From Patescibacterium sp964540895 (GTDB lineage Bacteria > Patescibacteriota > Patescibacteriia > Patescibacteriales > Patescibacteriaceae): a DNA stretch of 64,000 bases. The notes under the pieces were generated by a model. It ran no database searches and was not told the DNA's origin. It saw only the letters and a program-made list of their open reading frames with translations. A program made the translations under genes and the position numbers. The DNA lies in assembly GCA_964540895.1 (NCBI GenBank), contig CAZIOP010000001.1, positions 310,001 through 374,000 on the forward strand, read 5' to 3'. Shown one piece after another: positions 1 through 7,645 of this stretch; within the stretch, counting starts at the first letter, position 1; the number at the start of each line of letters is the position of its first letter.

Positions 1-552
1 GCTTATAAAGATTTTGTATATGAAGGCCAATCATATTTTTCTTTAGCAGAGTTCTCAAAATATCGACAACACCTTATTCGTGTCTTTAGTTTTTCTAAAC
101 CATATGCCATGACTGGTTGGCGAGTAGGTTATGTCCATACTGATGCTAGTATTGCTCGTGAAATTCTCAAAGTTCATGACTCATTAGTTACCTGCGCACC
201 CGTTATTTCTCAATATGCAGCCATGGGAGCTTTGGAAATGGGGGAGGAGTGGGTGATTCACTTTCGCGAGCAATATCAAAAACGACGACAGTTAATGTGC
301 TCATATTTAGATCAACTCTCAGATGTATCTAGTTTTGTTCTGCCAACATCCGCCTATTTCGTTTTTCCACATTTTAACAATTGTACGGATAGTCTTAACC
401 TAGCTAAAGATATTTTAGAAAAAGTGCAGTTAGCCACTGTACCTGGAGTTGCTTTTGGTCCTTCAGGTGAAGGGCATTTACGATTAAGTTTCGGACGGAC
501 TGAAAATGATATTACTGAAGGGATGAAACGATTGTTAAGTTATTATCATTAG
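1..552 (+). CDS. PLP-dependent aminotransferase, class I/II (3' part only)
   Basis: The reading frame is open from the first base, so the gene begins outside the window and 183 codons are visible. The stretch F-S-K-P-Y-A-M-T-G-W-R-V-G-Y near visible residue 33 is the pyridoxal-phosphate lysine motif of fold-type I aminotransferases (AspC-like), and an arginine in R-L-S-F-G near the end fits the substrate-carboxylate arginine. The family transfers amino groups between an amino acid and a 2-oxo acid in the cytoplasm. The exact substrate cannot be read from this fragment. Two bases separate the stop from the next gene, so it probably shares a transcript with the Mur-ligase-like gene and ftsQ. 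Confidence 0.85.
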   Translation, partial: AYKDFVYEGQSYFSLAEFSKYRQHLIRVFSFSKPYAMTGWRVGYVHTDASIAREILKVHDSLVTCAPVISQYAAMGALEMGEEWVIHFREQYQKRRQLMCSYLDQLSDVSSFVLPTSAYFVFPHFNNCTDSLNLAKDILEKVQLATVPGVAFGPSGEGHLRLSFGRTENDITEGMKRLLSYYH

Positions 553-554
553 AT

Positions 555-1313
555 ATGAAATCACTTAGACATATAGTATTAGGTTGGTATTTAGCCTTCG
601 CAGCAAAGATAGTACTGTGGCGTTGTCGATCAACTATTATTGCCATTGCGGGAACTGTTAACAAAACGTTTACCAAAGAAGCAATTGAACAAGTATTACA
701 AGCAAAAGGACATTCTACTCTTTCAACAACTCATACCTATAATACTGATATTGGTTTACCGTTATCAATTTTAGGTCTAGAAAGTGGCTATAATTCTGTT
801 AGTCGATGGTTGAACATACTTCCACAAGTTTTAGTACGTATATTTAGCAGGAAATTGCCGTCAATATTAATTTTAGAGCTAGGTATTTCTCATCCAGGCG
901 ATGCTAAAAAGTTACTTCGAATCATTACACCTGATATTGTAGTTATTACTGATATTACACAACGGTATCGTGAGAATTTTGGAGATATGAAAACCTTGTC
1001 TTCTGAGTATGGCTATTTATTGTCAGTTGTACCAAAACGTAGCTTTGTTGCTCTTAATTATGATACTATAATAGTACGTAATCTTAGGGATTTTTTAAAT
1101 GCCCGAGTTTATTTTTTTTCGTTGGAAAACAATGCAAACACTATTGATAGATTGTGGTTTATCCGAACATATAATAAAACATTAGAGGGGATGGAGGCAG
1201 AAATTGTTTCTCCTTCACAAACAGAGACAATCCATCTATCTCGTTTCGGCCGGCATCATCTTAATGCTTTTCTAATAGCTCGGATAGTTAGTTCTAATAT
1301 CAAGATTTTGTAG
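555..1313 (+). CDS. Mur-ligase central-domain protein, truncated, degenerate P-loop
   Basis: This 252-residue protein resembles the ATP-binding central domain of MurF-type ligases, which add the D-Ala-D-Ala dipeptide to the wall precursor. A hydrophobic start is followed by I-A-I-A-G-T-V-N-K-T-F-T-K-E (residues 29-42), aligning with the usual G-S-V-G-K-T-S-T-K-E, but the second P-loop glycine is asparagine. L-E-L-G-I-S-H-P-G-D (about 108-117) matches the conserved acidic motif, and G-R-H-H-L-N-A-F near the end matches the close of the central domain. The C-terminal ligase domain is absent; full proteins of this family are about 400-450 residues. It may be a decayed ligase or a reduced non-catalytic protein. 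It sits one base before ftsQ. Confidence 0.65.
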   Translation: MKSLRHIVLGWYLAFAAKIVLWRCRSTIIAIAGTVNKTFTKEAIEQVLQAKGHSTLSTTHTYNTDIGLPLSILGLESGYNSVSRWLNILPQVLVRIFSRKLPSILILELGISHPGDAKKLLRIITPDIVVITDITQRYRENFGDMKTLSSEYGYLLSVVPKRSFVALNYDTIIVRNLRDFLNARVYFFSLENNANTIDRLWFIRTYNKTLEGMEAEIVSPSQTETIHLSRFGRHHLNAFLIARIVSSNIKIL

Positions 1314-1314
1314 T

Positions 1315-2193
1315 ATGGCTCCACAGCAATTTCATCGACATTATGCACCATTGAAACGACCACCACATCGTGCTGGTAATCCCTATTTTCGTAGTCGAGC
1401 AGCCGACCGGGTAGCAATGTCGCGAGTAAAAAATACTGCCTCACGTTTGCCTTTTAAATTTTGGGCATATTTATTTACTTTGTTTATAGTACTGTCTGGA
1501 GCAGGTTGGGCATTATTTTTCTCTCCATTCTTTGTAATTTCTCAAGTTGATGTTACGGGAACTGATGAGGTACGAGCCAGAGAAATAGAAGATATATTTT
1601 GGCAGCAAACAGATTTAAATCGTTTATACTTTTTGTCACAAACTAGATTACCGTTGTTTGATAGTAATTACTTGCAATCAAAGATTCTAGAACGATATAA
1701 TCTTGAGAAGGTAAGTATTAAGAAAAAAATACCTAGTTCAATAGTAATTCAAGTGACTGAAAAAGAACCAGCCGCGGTCTGGTTTGAAATGGATACATAC
1801 TATATTATTGACGATGAAGGCTATATGCTTAGGATAGTTCCTGGTGTCATTGCTGGTTTACCAACTATCTACAATAATGCAGATCTACAATATGACGAGC
1901 AATCTAAACGAATTTTTAATCAAACAGGAGTAATTACTGTAGCACGTGATATACAGTCTCAGTTAGAAGGATCGTTATCATATCTAAGTGTTCATCAAAT
2001 GACAGTTCCTCAGGAAAAGAATACGTTGACGTTAATATTAAAAGATGGACCATTAATTTATCTGTCAACTAACCAACCATTACCGATTCAGCTAGAGCAT
2101 TTAACAACGTTACATAATACTGAGTTAAAAAATCAATGGTCAAAACTCGACTATATTGATTTACGATTTGGTGATAAACTATATTATAAATAA
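1315..2193 (+). CDS. ftsQ: Cell-division protein FtsQ-like (POTRA domain)
   Basis: FtsQ/DivIB is a single-pass membrane protein that links early and late divisome proteins. The 292-residue product has a basic cytoplasmic tail of about 45 residues, one membrane span (about 48-72), then F-F-V-I-S-Q-V-D-V-T-G, the typical start of a POTRA domain, running to about residue 150 with the K-K-I-P-S-S-I-V-I-Q-V-T-E-K-E-P-A-A motif. A beta-rich FtsQ domain follows. Length and order are normal for the family. The gene begins one base after the Mur-ligase-like gene, the usual mur-ftsQ neighbourhood. No ftsA or ftsZ follows. Assignment rests on architecture and motifs. Confidence 0.8.
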   Translation: MAPQQFHRHYAPLKRPPHRAGNPYFRSRAADRVAMSRVKNTASRLPFKFWAYLFTLFIVLSGAGWALFFSPFFVISQVDVTGTDEVRAREIEDIFWQQTDLNRLYFLSQTRLPLFDSNYLQSKILERYNLEKVSIKKKIPSSIVIQVTEKEPAAVWFEMDTYYIIDDEGYMLRIVPGVIAGLPTIYNNADLQYDEQSKRIFNQTGVITVARDIQSQLEGSLSYLSVHQMTVPQEKNTLTLILKDGPLIYLSTNQPLPIQLEHLTTLHNTELKNQWSKLDYIDLRFGDKLYYK

Positions 2194-2198
2194 ACTAT

Positions 2199-2339
2199 AT
2201 GGAAATGGGTTTTAAAGTGTTATTCTTTTTTATCATGTTTTTGTTCGCCATTATTTCAATGGGTGTCTTTGTTTTAATTCTTCGAATTTTGTTAACCTTT
2301 TATCCTGAACTCCACTTCATGGGCTTAACCATTACTTAG
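2199..2339 (+). CDS. 46-residue single-span membrane protein
   Basis: An ATG five bases after the ftsQ stop opens a 46-codon frame ending in TAG. The product has a charged start of six residues, a strongly hydrophobic stretch of about 27 residues (about 7-33) and a short polar tail with P-E-L-H. It overlaps the convergent sugar-dehydrogenase gene by eight bases. Support is the tight spacing after ftsQ, the clean membrane-span composition and the lack of another explanation for the gap. Small membrane proteins of this type are common next to division genes in candidate-phyla genomes, but I cannot assign a family or function. Confidence 0.5.
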   Translation: MEMGFKVLFFFIMFLFAIISMGVFVLILRILLTFYPELHFMGLTIT

Positions 2340-3513
2340 AAGTTTTAGGTACAAGCTGATAGATTTTGTCATCATTAACACGTAGTTTGCCACGTCCGTC
2401 ACGGTTACTAGTAGTAAGATAAATAGTACCATCAGGAGCCATAGTTATTTCTCTAACCCGACCAATGTTGATATCAGAAATCTTCTCGTAGCCAGAAATA
2501 GTATTTGGGTTATTTTTGTCTAAAGTTAAAGAAAAAACACCCTCACCTTTGAGTGCAGCAAATAACAATTTGCCTCTAAACTGTGGAAAAAGATTAGCAC
2601 TATAATACATCATCCCTGAGGGAGCAACTGCTGGTGTGAATTCAAGTACTGGACTTGTGAGTCCTTTTTTTGTTTCCTCATGATGAATAATTGGCCAACC
2701 ATAATTTTGACCCTTACAAATTAGATTGATTTCATCGCCACCAGCTGGTCCATCAAAGATTGATGGACCATGTTCAGTTGACCAGAGATTTTTTGCAATA
2801 CTATCATAAGCTAGACCCTGTGAATTACGATGACCAACTGTCCAGATAGGGGAGGAAGAGTCTGGATTGTCACTTGGAATTGAGCCGTCACGATTAATAC
2901 GTAAAATTTTTCCTCCTAAAGAATTAATATCTTGAGCTATATTTTTGTCAGTACTATCACCCGTAGTTATAAGTAATGTTTTATCTGGCAAAAATAGTAA
3001 TCGACAGCCAGTATGGTTTTGAGCTGAGGGAATCCCAGCGAGCAGTGTCTTGATGTTTCCTATAGATCTTCCATTGTCAGTAAAACTGATAATTTTACTT
3101 TCAAGACGGCCATTTTCCGGAGTAGCTAAACAGGCATAAATTTGCTTGGTGGAAATATAGTCTGGATCAGTGGCTAGTCCCATTAGCCCTTCTTCGCTTT
3201 CTTGTGAAACATCAAAATGAGTAAGTGGAGTTGTTACTAAAACGTTATTTTCTACTATACGTATATTACCAGAGCGTTCACTTACCAAGAATCGGTTTTT
3301 ACTGGTGAAAGCAATACTCCACGGAACATAGAGGTTGTCAGCAATAACTGTAAGGTCATACGCCACTGGTCGATCACTTGTGCTAAAGGGTGAGGGATCT
3401 ATATTTGTTTTTTCCGTCACTTTTTGAAACAAAGCAAAGTAATTGATTATCCACACGAACAAGAGAATTGAGGGGCACGTACCCAGAAGCAGGTAAATTT
3501 TTCCTTTTGACAT
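2332..3513 (-). CDS. PQQ-dependent sugar dehydrogenase family protein (membrane-anchored beta-propeller)
   Basis: The 393-residue protein has an N-terminal membrane anchor (about 6-28) followed by a six-bladed propeller of the soluble glucose/sorbosone dehydrogenase type (YliI/Asd family). Visible landmarks are L-Y-V-P-W-S-I-A-F, S-E-R-S-G-N-I-R, E-E-G-L-M-G-L-A-T-D-P, Q-N-H-T-G-C-R-L-L-F carrying the catalytic histidine, G-G-K-I-L-R-I-N-R-D-G, and G-G-D-E-I-N-L-I-C-K-G-Q-N-Y-G-W-P. The family oxidises aldose sugars outside the cytoplasm with PQQ. No PQQ synthesis genes are in the window, so the cofactor would have to come from elsewhere, or the fold has another use. The canonical H-x-G-G glycine pair is H-T-G-C here. 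Confidence 0.8.
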   Translation of the reverse strand: MSKGKIYLLLGTCPSILLFVWIINYFALFQKVTEKTNIDPSPFSTSDRPVAYDLTVIADNLYVPWSIAFTSKNRFLVSERSGNIRIVENNVLVTTPLTHFDVSQESEEGLMGLATDPDYISTKQIYACLATPENGRLESKIISFTDNGRSIGNIKTLLAGIPSAQNHTGCRLLFLPDKTLLITTGDSTDKNIAQDINSLGGKILRINRDGSIPSDNPDSSSPIWTVGHRNSQGLAYDSIAKNLWSTEHGPSIFDGPAGGDEINLICKGQNYGWPIIHHEETKKGLTSPVLEFTPAVAPSGMMYYSANLFPQFRGKLLFAALKGEGVFSLTLDKNNPNTISGYEKISDINIGRVREITMAPDGTIYLTTSNRDGRGKLRVNDDKIYQLVPKTSK

Positions 3514-3538
3514 GCGAGTTGCTGACTAAGTTAGAGTA

Positions 3539-4150
3539 TTATTTGCCAACACCAGCAGCAAAGAATAAAACAGGGATTTCAATTTGATCATTGTGCTCAG
3601 GTAAACCAGAAGGGTTATCCTTTTTCAGAATAATTTTTCCACTGGTAGTAGTTGGTTTAGGAAAAGTTAAAGATACTTCAAATGGTACAAACTCATTTGT
3701 CATCCAGTCTCCCTGTGCTTGAGCTGGTGCTTGGGCTAATACGTTTCCATTGGAATCTTCAATGATTACTGGAAACGAAGCTTCGAAGTACCAGTTGCCT
3801 CTGGCCTTGCCTTTGACGGTTACGGGTGAACTAATATTTGGAGTAGTATATTCATTATATTCTGGCTCAGTAACTACAATAAGGTCATTGTGAGAGGTGT
3901 TAGTTGGTGTACCTGGTGTAATAGTACTTGATATCTGTTCTGTAAAAGTAGGTCCGTTTGGAACCGCACATTTTCGAGGATAGCTTTCTTGAATTGGATA
4001 ACCAGCAGTAACACAGTCCTGGAATGAGTTAATAAGAGGGGAGGAATCTTTTTTAGCTTTACTCCGTAACCACTGCTCACGACTAATAATAATACCAACT
4101 GTGAGTGCAATAATAATAAGATAGATAGCTATAAGATGTGATTTTTTCAT
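3539..4150 (-). CDS. Membrane-anchored Gmad2 (immunoglobulin-like) domain protein
   Basis: The 203-residue protein has one N-terminal span (about 6-23), a short Cys-containing segment C-V-T-A-G-Y-P-I-Q-E-S-Y-P-R-K-C (about 46-61), a Thr/Ser-rich linker, and a C-terminal domain of about 110 residues. The stretch F-E-A-S-F-P-V-I-I-E-D followed by G-D-W-M-T-N-E-F-V-P-F-E is the hallmark of Gmad2, an Ig-like fold first described in spore-germination proteins and widespread in exported proteins. No enzymatic role is expected; surface binding is inference. A TATACT -10 box ends six bases before the ATG, implying a leaderless transcript divergent from the CAP-domain gene. Confidence 0.8.
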   Translation of the reverse strand: MKKSHLIAIYLIIIALTVGIIISREQWLRSKAKKDSSPLINSFQDCVTAGYPIQESYPRKCAVPNGPTFTEQISSTITPGTPTNTSHNDLIVVTEPEYNEYTTPNISSPVTVKGKARGNWYFEASFPVIIEDSNGNVLAQAPAQAQGDWMTNEFVPFEVSLTFPKPTTTSGKIILKKDNPSGLPEHNDQIEIPVLFFAAGVGK

Positions 4151-4156
4151 ATTGTT

Positions 4157-4165
4157 AGTATAGCA
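4157..4165 (-). promoter_or_regulatory. Extended -10 promoter for the Gmad2 gene (leaderless type)
   Basis: Read on the minus strand this is TGcTATACT, an extended -10 element. Six bases separate it from the ATG at 4150, so the predicted start of transcription is the A of the start codon. A weak -35 (TTCGCA) lies 17 bases upstream. Confidence 0.65.
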
Positions 4166-4196
4166 AAAAGTTCAACTTTTGCGAACGTATGTCTCG

Positions 4197-4205
4197 TGCT
4201 ACACT
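4197..4205 (+). promoter_or_regulatory. Extended -10 promoter for the CAP-domain gene
   Basis: TGcTACACT lies 21 bases before the ATG at 4227. It predicts a start near 4212 and a leader of about 15 bases. It also shows that the in-frame ATG at 4179 lies upstream of the transcript and is unlikely to be used. Confidence 0.55.
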
Positions 4206-4226
4206 ATAGAGATACCACAAAAGAAT

Positions 4227-5099
4227 ATGATACGAAAAATCTATATAAAGCTAATTATTATTTTGTTTATTTTGTTAGGGGGTGGTTTGTTTTTCTTGTT
4301 TCGAGAAGAAAGTAAAGAGCAACTGGTACCGTTTCAAAACTATACTGTCAAAGCCTATCATTACGTGAATAATTCACTAAAAGAGTTTTTTGGCCCAGCT
4401 ATTTTACGATACAGCGGCACGGCCTTACAAACTGACCTAACTGTCCAAGGAGTATTTAATGAAACAAATCATCAGCGAGAAGCAGAAGGCTTACAATTAT
4501 TGTCATACAACGAAAAACTTGAAACCGCTGCTAAGATTAAACTTGCTGATATGTTTGAAAATCATTATTTTGCCCATATTTCTATTGCGGGTAAGGGGCC
4601 ATCTGATTTAGCTGAAGAAGCTCAATATCAATATATAGTAGTTGGTGAAAATTTAGCTTTGGGTAACTTTGGCAATGACGTTTTGTTAGTTCAAGCCTGG
4701 ATGGACAGTCCAGGGCATCGTGCTAATATTTTAAAGAAGAATTATAAAGAAATTGGTGTGGCTGTAGGAGAGGGGATGTATGAGGGAGAGAAGCGATGGT
4801 TGGCTGTCCAGGAATTTGGCACCCCTCTAGATGTTTGTACAGTGGTTGATAATAATTTAGAATCAAAAATTAAGGACATTAAAGCTCAAATTAAAATTCA
4901 TGACGATGATCTTAATAAGAAAAATACTGAACTAAATCGTTTACGACAAGAAAACTCTCCTCAGTATAATGAGGCAGTTACTGTGTATAATCAATTAGTA
5001 GAGCAATACAACGTATTAACTCGAAGGATGAAGGAAATGGTATTAGAGTTTAATGGTCAAGTAGAAGCGTATAATACATGTCTAAAGTCGTATGACTAA
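4227..5099 (+). CDS. CAP/SCP-domain protein with C-terminal coiled coil
   Basis: From the ATG at 4227 the product is 290 residues. It has a signal-anchor (about 4-22), a linker, then a CAP (SCP/PR-1) domain with N-E-T-N-H-Q-R-E-A-E-G-L, H-Y-F-A-H-I-S, V-V-G-E-N-L-A-L-G, A-W-M-D-S-P-G-H-R-A-N-I-L and G-V-A-V-G-E-G. These contain the His/Glu cluster of the family. About 75 residues of charged heptad-like sequence follow, probably a coiled coil. The start was moved from 4179 because the -10 box at 4200-4205 lies downstream of that ATG. CAP proteins are secreted and often bind surface ligands; the precise role is unknown. The 3' end overlaps dedA by four bases. Confidence 0.85.
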   Translation: MIRKIYIKLIIILFILLGGGLFFLFREESKEQLVPFQNYTVKAYHYVNNSLKEFFGPAILRYSGTALQTDLTVQGVFNETNHQREAEGLQLLSYNEKLETAAKIKLADMFENHYFAHISIAGKGPSDLAEEAQYQYIVVGENLALGNFGNDVLLVQAWMDSPGHRANILKKNYKEIGVAVGEGMYEGEKRWLAVQEFGTPLDVCTVVDNNLESKIKDIKAQIKIHDDDLNKKNTELNRLRQENSPQYNEAVTVYNQLVEQYNVLTRRMKEMVLEFNGQVEAYNTCLKSYD

Positions 5100-5731
5100 C
5101 TTCGAAAACCTAATATTGATTTAATTTGAGTAATAACTTCTTGACGCATTTTTTTGTTTTTAATTAGATGAATAATCTGAGGAAGAATTGATAATGTAAT
5201 AATAAGTAGAATAATTGGTAAAATATATTGATGAGCGTTAGGTACAATCCGTCCAAGAAAATATCCGGCGGCTAGTAAACCTATTGCCCAGATTAAACCT
5301 CCTAAAACGTTATAAAAAAAGAAAACAGGATAAGGCATACGAGCCACACCGGCTAGAATTGGTGCAAAGGTTCTAATAACAGGTAGAAACCGAGCTATGA
5401 CAATTGTTTTTGAACCATGTTTCTCAAAGAAGATCTCAGCTCGTTTTAAATTTTCTTTATTAAAGAAAATTGAGTTCTTGCGTTTAAAAATTCGTAAGCC
5501 AACATGATTTCCAAAGGCATAACCCACAGTATCACCAAAAACTGCCGCCATAAACAACAACGGAAAAAGAACCATAATATCAAGAATACCTTGAGAGGCA
5601 ACAAATCCGGCTGTGAATAATAAGCTATCTCCAGGTAGAAAAAAACCAATAAGTAATCCTGACTCAGCAAAGGTAATAAAAAAAAGTCCAAGATAACCAA
5701 TTGACTTAATGAAGGGAATAAGATCAAACAT
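5096..5731 (-). CDS. DedA-family membrane protein
   Basis: The 211-residue protein carries the DedA/SNARE-associated landmarks: F-A-E-S-G-L-L-I-G-F-F-L-P-G-D-S-L-L near the N-terminus, G-D-T-V-G-Y-A-F-G, F-E-K-H-G-S-K-T-I-V-I-A-R-F-L-P-V-I-R-T-F-A-P and G-G-L-I-W-A. It has about five hydrophobic segments. DedA proteins are linked to lipid-carrier (undecaprenyl phosphate) or phospholipid flipping in the inner membrane. The ATG at 5731 was chosen over an in-frame one at 5773 because the longer form would run through the terminator at 5775-5801 and the -10 box TGtTATAAT at 5744-5752. That box lies 12 bases before the chosen start. Confidence 0.88.
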   Translation of the reverse strand: MFDLIPFIKSIGYLGLFFITFAESGLLIGFFLPGDSLLFTAGFVASQGILDIMVLFPLLFMAAVFGDTVGYAFGNHVGLRIFKRKNSIFFNKENLKRAEIFFEKHGSKTIVIARFLPVIRTFAPILAGVARMPYPVFFFYNVLGGLIWAIGLLAAGYFLGRIVPNAHQYILPIILLIITLSILPQIIHLIKNKKMRQEVITQIKSILGFRS

Positions 5732-5774
5732 AATGTAACTCTTATTATAACAAAATAATAACGGTGAGGCCACT

Positions 5775-5801
5775 AAAAAAACAGCCCCCGATGGGAGCTG
5801 T
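5775..5801 (-). terminator. Rho-independent terminator of the acidic micro-gene
   Basis: On the minus strand ACAGC and GCTGT flank a G/C-rich inner stem, followed by a run of six T. It lies 17 bases after the stop of the 39-codon gene and before the dedA promoter. Confidence 0.75.
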
Positions 5802-5817
5802 CTTCAGAAGCAATAAT

Positions 5818-5937
5818 TTAATTTGCTTCTTCTTCGTTTGGAGTTTCTTCAGAAGAACCTTCTGCACCTTCTTCAGGAGCTTCAACTTTTTCTTCTTCTC
5901 CGTCGACTGTTACGTCGTTGTTCATTTCGTCAATCAT
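5818..5937 (-). CDS. 39-residue highly acidic protein
   Basis: A 39-codon frame from ATG at 5937 to TAA encodes a protein with 13 Glu, 3 Asp and one Lys, and no hydrophobic core, so it is probably disordered. It has its own consensus-like promoter (6025-6053), an untranslated leader of about 80 bases with a hairpin, and a strong terminator (5775-5801), which together define a transcript of about 240 bases. The plus strand has a longer open frame here, but its product is a meaningless Phe/Cys-rich sequence. Function is unknown; an acidic binding peptide or an RNA whose ORF is incidental are both possible. Confidence 0.55.
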   Translation of the reverse strand: MIDEMNNDVTVDGEEEKVEAPEEGAEGSSEETPNEEEAN

Positions 5938-5961
5938 AGTAGTATTTTATGATTAATAAAG

Positions 5962-5993
5962 CCTTATTAAACTTGCCCAAAAGTCCAATAAGG
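5962..5993 (-). promoter_or_regulatory. Leader hairpin of the acidic micro-gene
   Basis: On the minus strand CCTTATT and AATAAGG enclose an inner ACTT/AAGT pair. The hairpin lies about 25 bases before the ATG at 5937. The T-rich tail after it is weak, so it is more likely a leader structure than a full terminator. Confidence 0.4.
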
Positions 5994-6024
5994 TTACGCC
6001 ATACAGTACGTATGAGTATGAAGT

Positions 6025-6053
6025 ATGTTACAGACTAAATTTGATCTTGTCAA
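6025..6053 (-). promoter_or_regulatory. Sigma-70 type promoter for the acidic micro-gene
   Basis: TTGACA (6048-6053), a 17-base spacer and TAACAT (6025-6030) on the minus strand. The -35 is a perfect match to consensus. Confidence 0.7.
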
Positions 6054-6090
6054 GCATACTTGGCTCATTACTAGATTTATTAACTTAGTT

Positions 6091-6099
6091 TGTTATACT
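6091..6099 (+). promoter_or_regulatory. Extended -10 promoter for the 6116 gene
   Basis: TGtTATACT ends 16 bases before the ATG at 6116, predicting a start near 6106 and a leader of about 10 bases. No good -35 is visible. Confidence 0.55.
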
Positions 6100-6115
6100 A
6101 TAGAAAATTAACTTT

Positions 6116-7039
6116 ATGTCTATTAGTGAAATGCTCTCGGAAATGCCCTCTAAACAAGAGGTTATAACGCCTAAAGAAAAGCCGATTGAACAAATTCGCG
6201 AAGAATTAATCGAAAGTATGGGCGGTATTGCTGAAAATGTTAATACTGATTTACAAGTTAAAGATTTTATCAATAAAACTTGCGCTATTAGTATTGAACA
6301 TTATGGACTCTCAGCCTCAGAACTAGATACATATTATAAAGAAATCAAGAAAAGAGAGAGGTATCTTATAAGCAGATCAAAACAGAAATCTGAAAAAGAA
6401 GTAACTGACGAAGAACATCAGGAATGGCTTGCAGAAAAAGCAGAAACAAAGAGTAAAAAAAGTGATTTAGTAGAAATGACAACAACATTGTTGTTGCACA
6501 AAGGCTTAGGACCAGATTATATTGTGGTACGAACCTGTGAAGGCGATGATTATAGGGGTATTGATAATATTATCGTTCACAAACCTTCAGGTACAGTTAT
6601 CTGTGCTTTTGATGATTTTCATGGCCGAGCAGGGGGGGAGGGTGAACAAAAAAAGCTAAATTATATAAAAACAGCATCAAAGAATGGGGGAGTAACTATT
6701 AAACATGGCTTTACTGTTATAGATGGTATATTAGTAAAAAAAGAAATTAAAAATGTTCCAATATTTTATATAGCTTTTGATATTACAGAATTTAATAAAG
6801 CATTACAGAGTCTTGATACTAAAAACTTGAACTCATTGTCTCTGAGTGAGGAACAATATTTCAATAAGATGATTCATGCTTTTGAGACCCAATTACCAAT
6901 AATAGAACATCAGGCAAAGGGAGGTAATCACACAGAAATATTTCAAAAAAACCTCAAAAAATTTAAAGAATTACTCAATACTATGAAACGGCCAGATCAG
7001 GATGTTGGACAAGAGGGGAGTTACATGGCAGCTGCTTGA
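6116..7039 (+). CDS. Hypothetical 307-residue protein, possible nuclease-like core
   Basis: I do not recognise the family with confidence. The N-terminal 150 residues are charged and probably helical. The middle (about 145-200) is better ordered: G-P-D-Y-I-V-V-R-T-C-E-G-D-D-Y-R-G-I-D-N-I-I-V followed by S-G-T-V-I-C-A-F-D-D-F-H-G. A Gly-Ile-Asp strand followed by a second acidic strand recalls PD-(D/E)XK nucleases, but the Glu-x-Lys element is replaced by F-D-D, so this is only a suggestion. No signal peptide or membrane span is seen. It ends in M-A-A-A, a C-terminus like a protease degron. It begins an accessory island with the next gene 97 bases downstream. Confidence 0.7.
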   Translation: MSISEMLSEMPSKQEVITPKEKPIEQIREELIESMGGIAENVNTDLQVKDFINKTCAISIEHYGLSASELDTYYKEIKKRERYLISRSKQKSEKEVTDEEHQEWLAEKAETKSKKSDLVEMTTTLLLHKGLGPDYIVVRTCEGDDYRGIDNIIVHKPSGTVICAFDDFHGRAGGEGEQKKLNYIKTASKNGGVTIKHGFTVIDGILVKKEIKNVPIFYIAFDITEFNKALQSLDTKNLNSLSLSEEQYFNKMIHAFETQLPIIEHQAKGGNHTEIFQKNLKKFKELLNTMKRPDQDVGQEGSYMAAA

Positions 7040-7136
7040 CAATAAATCAATATATATGTATAGTTAGGAAATTGTTTAAAAGAAAAGTTTTTTTAAAAAA
7101 AAATAAACTATTTTATAAATTAAAACAAAAATAAAA

Positions 7137-7622
7137 ATGAAGTTAAAAAACTTACGCAAGCGACTAAGTCGTATCAAGATCATTGTTAAGACTTTTTTTA
7201 TTCTTAGTTTAATTAAAAAGTCATTAAACGCCGAAAACTCATTTTTTTATTCTACAGAGGTTATCCAAGGTCATGACCATGAAACTGGGGAAGTAATGAA
7301 GCTAGTCACAGCTCTATCTCGTGGTGACTATAAGTTAGGTAATATGATTGTTTTTCTGATTACTTTAAGCTCAGAAAATCGACTTATTCTTTCAACCCAG
7401 TATTTTTATGGTTTGGACGGTGAAGTACGGCTTCTTGAAAATGACAAAAAATGGGAATGCCCAAACAAACTTAGTCTTTATACCAAGAAAAACTCCCAGA
7501 GAGATTTAATTGACTTATTACAAGATCCAGAAGAGTTTGATGTGTTCCTATCGAAAACCAAAGATTATTTATCACGATTTAAAAAAACTAAAGAAAGATA
7601 TTTTAATAACTCCGCAGCTTGA
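7137..7622 (+). CDS. Hypothetical 161-residue protein
   Basis: No family recognised. The N-terminus is strongly basic (K-L-K-N-L-R-K-R-L-S-R) with a short hydrophobic patch (about 15-26) that could be a weak membrane or amphipathic segment. The rest is mixed alpha/beta with no evident catalytic motif, and the end reads F-N-N-S-A-A. It lies 97 bases after the 6116 gene on the same strand in very A-rich DNA with no visible Shine-Dalgarno site. A good terminator follows at 7646-7683, which supports a two-gene transcript. Confidence 0.6.
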   Translation: MKLKNLRKRLSRIKIIVKTFFILSLIKKSLNAENSFFYSTEVIQGHDHETGEVMKLVTALSRGDYKLGNMIVFLITLSSENRLILSTQYFYGLDGEVRLLENDKKWECPNKLSLYTKKNSQRDLIDLLQDPEEFDVFLSKTKDYLSRFKKTKERYFNNSAA

Positions 7623-7645
7623 ATAGTAGATTATTTTATTCCAAT

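Noticed and set aside
4179..4226. Possible 16-residue N-terminal extension of the CAP-domain protein
   Set aside because: The -10 box at 4200-4205 lies inside it, so the transcript would start downstream; the extension also delays the signal anchor.
5732..5773. Possible 14-residue N-terminal extension of DedA
   Set aside because: It contains the -10 box of dedA and ends near a terminator; the DedA family normally starts near the chosen ATG.
5764..5952. 62-codon plus-strand ORF rich in Phe, Cys and Arg
   Set aside because: It is the mirror of the Glu-rich minus-strand micro-gene and runs through its terminator; no start signals on the plus strand.
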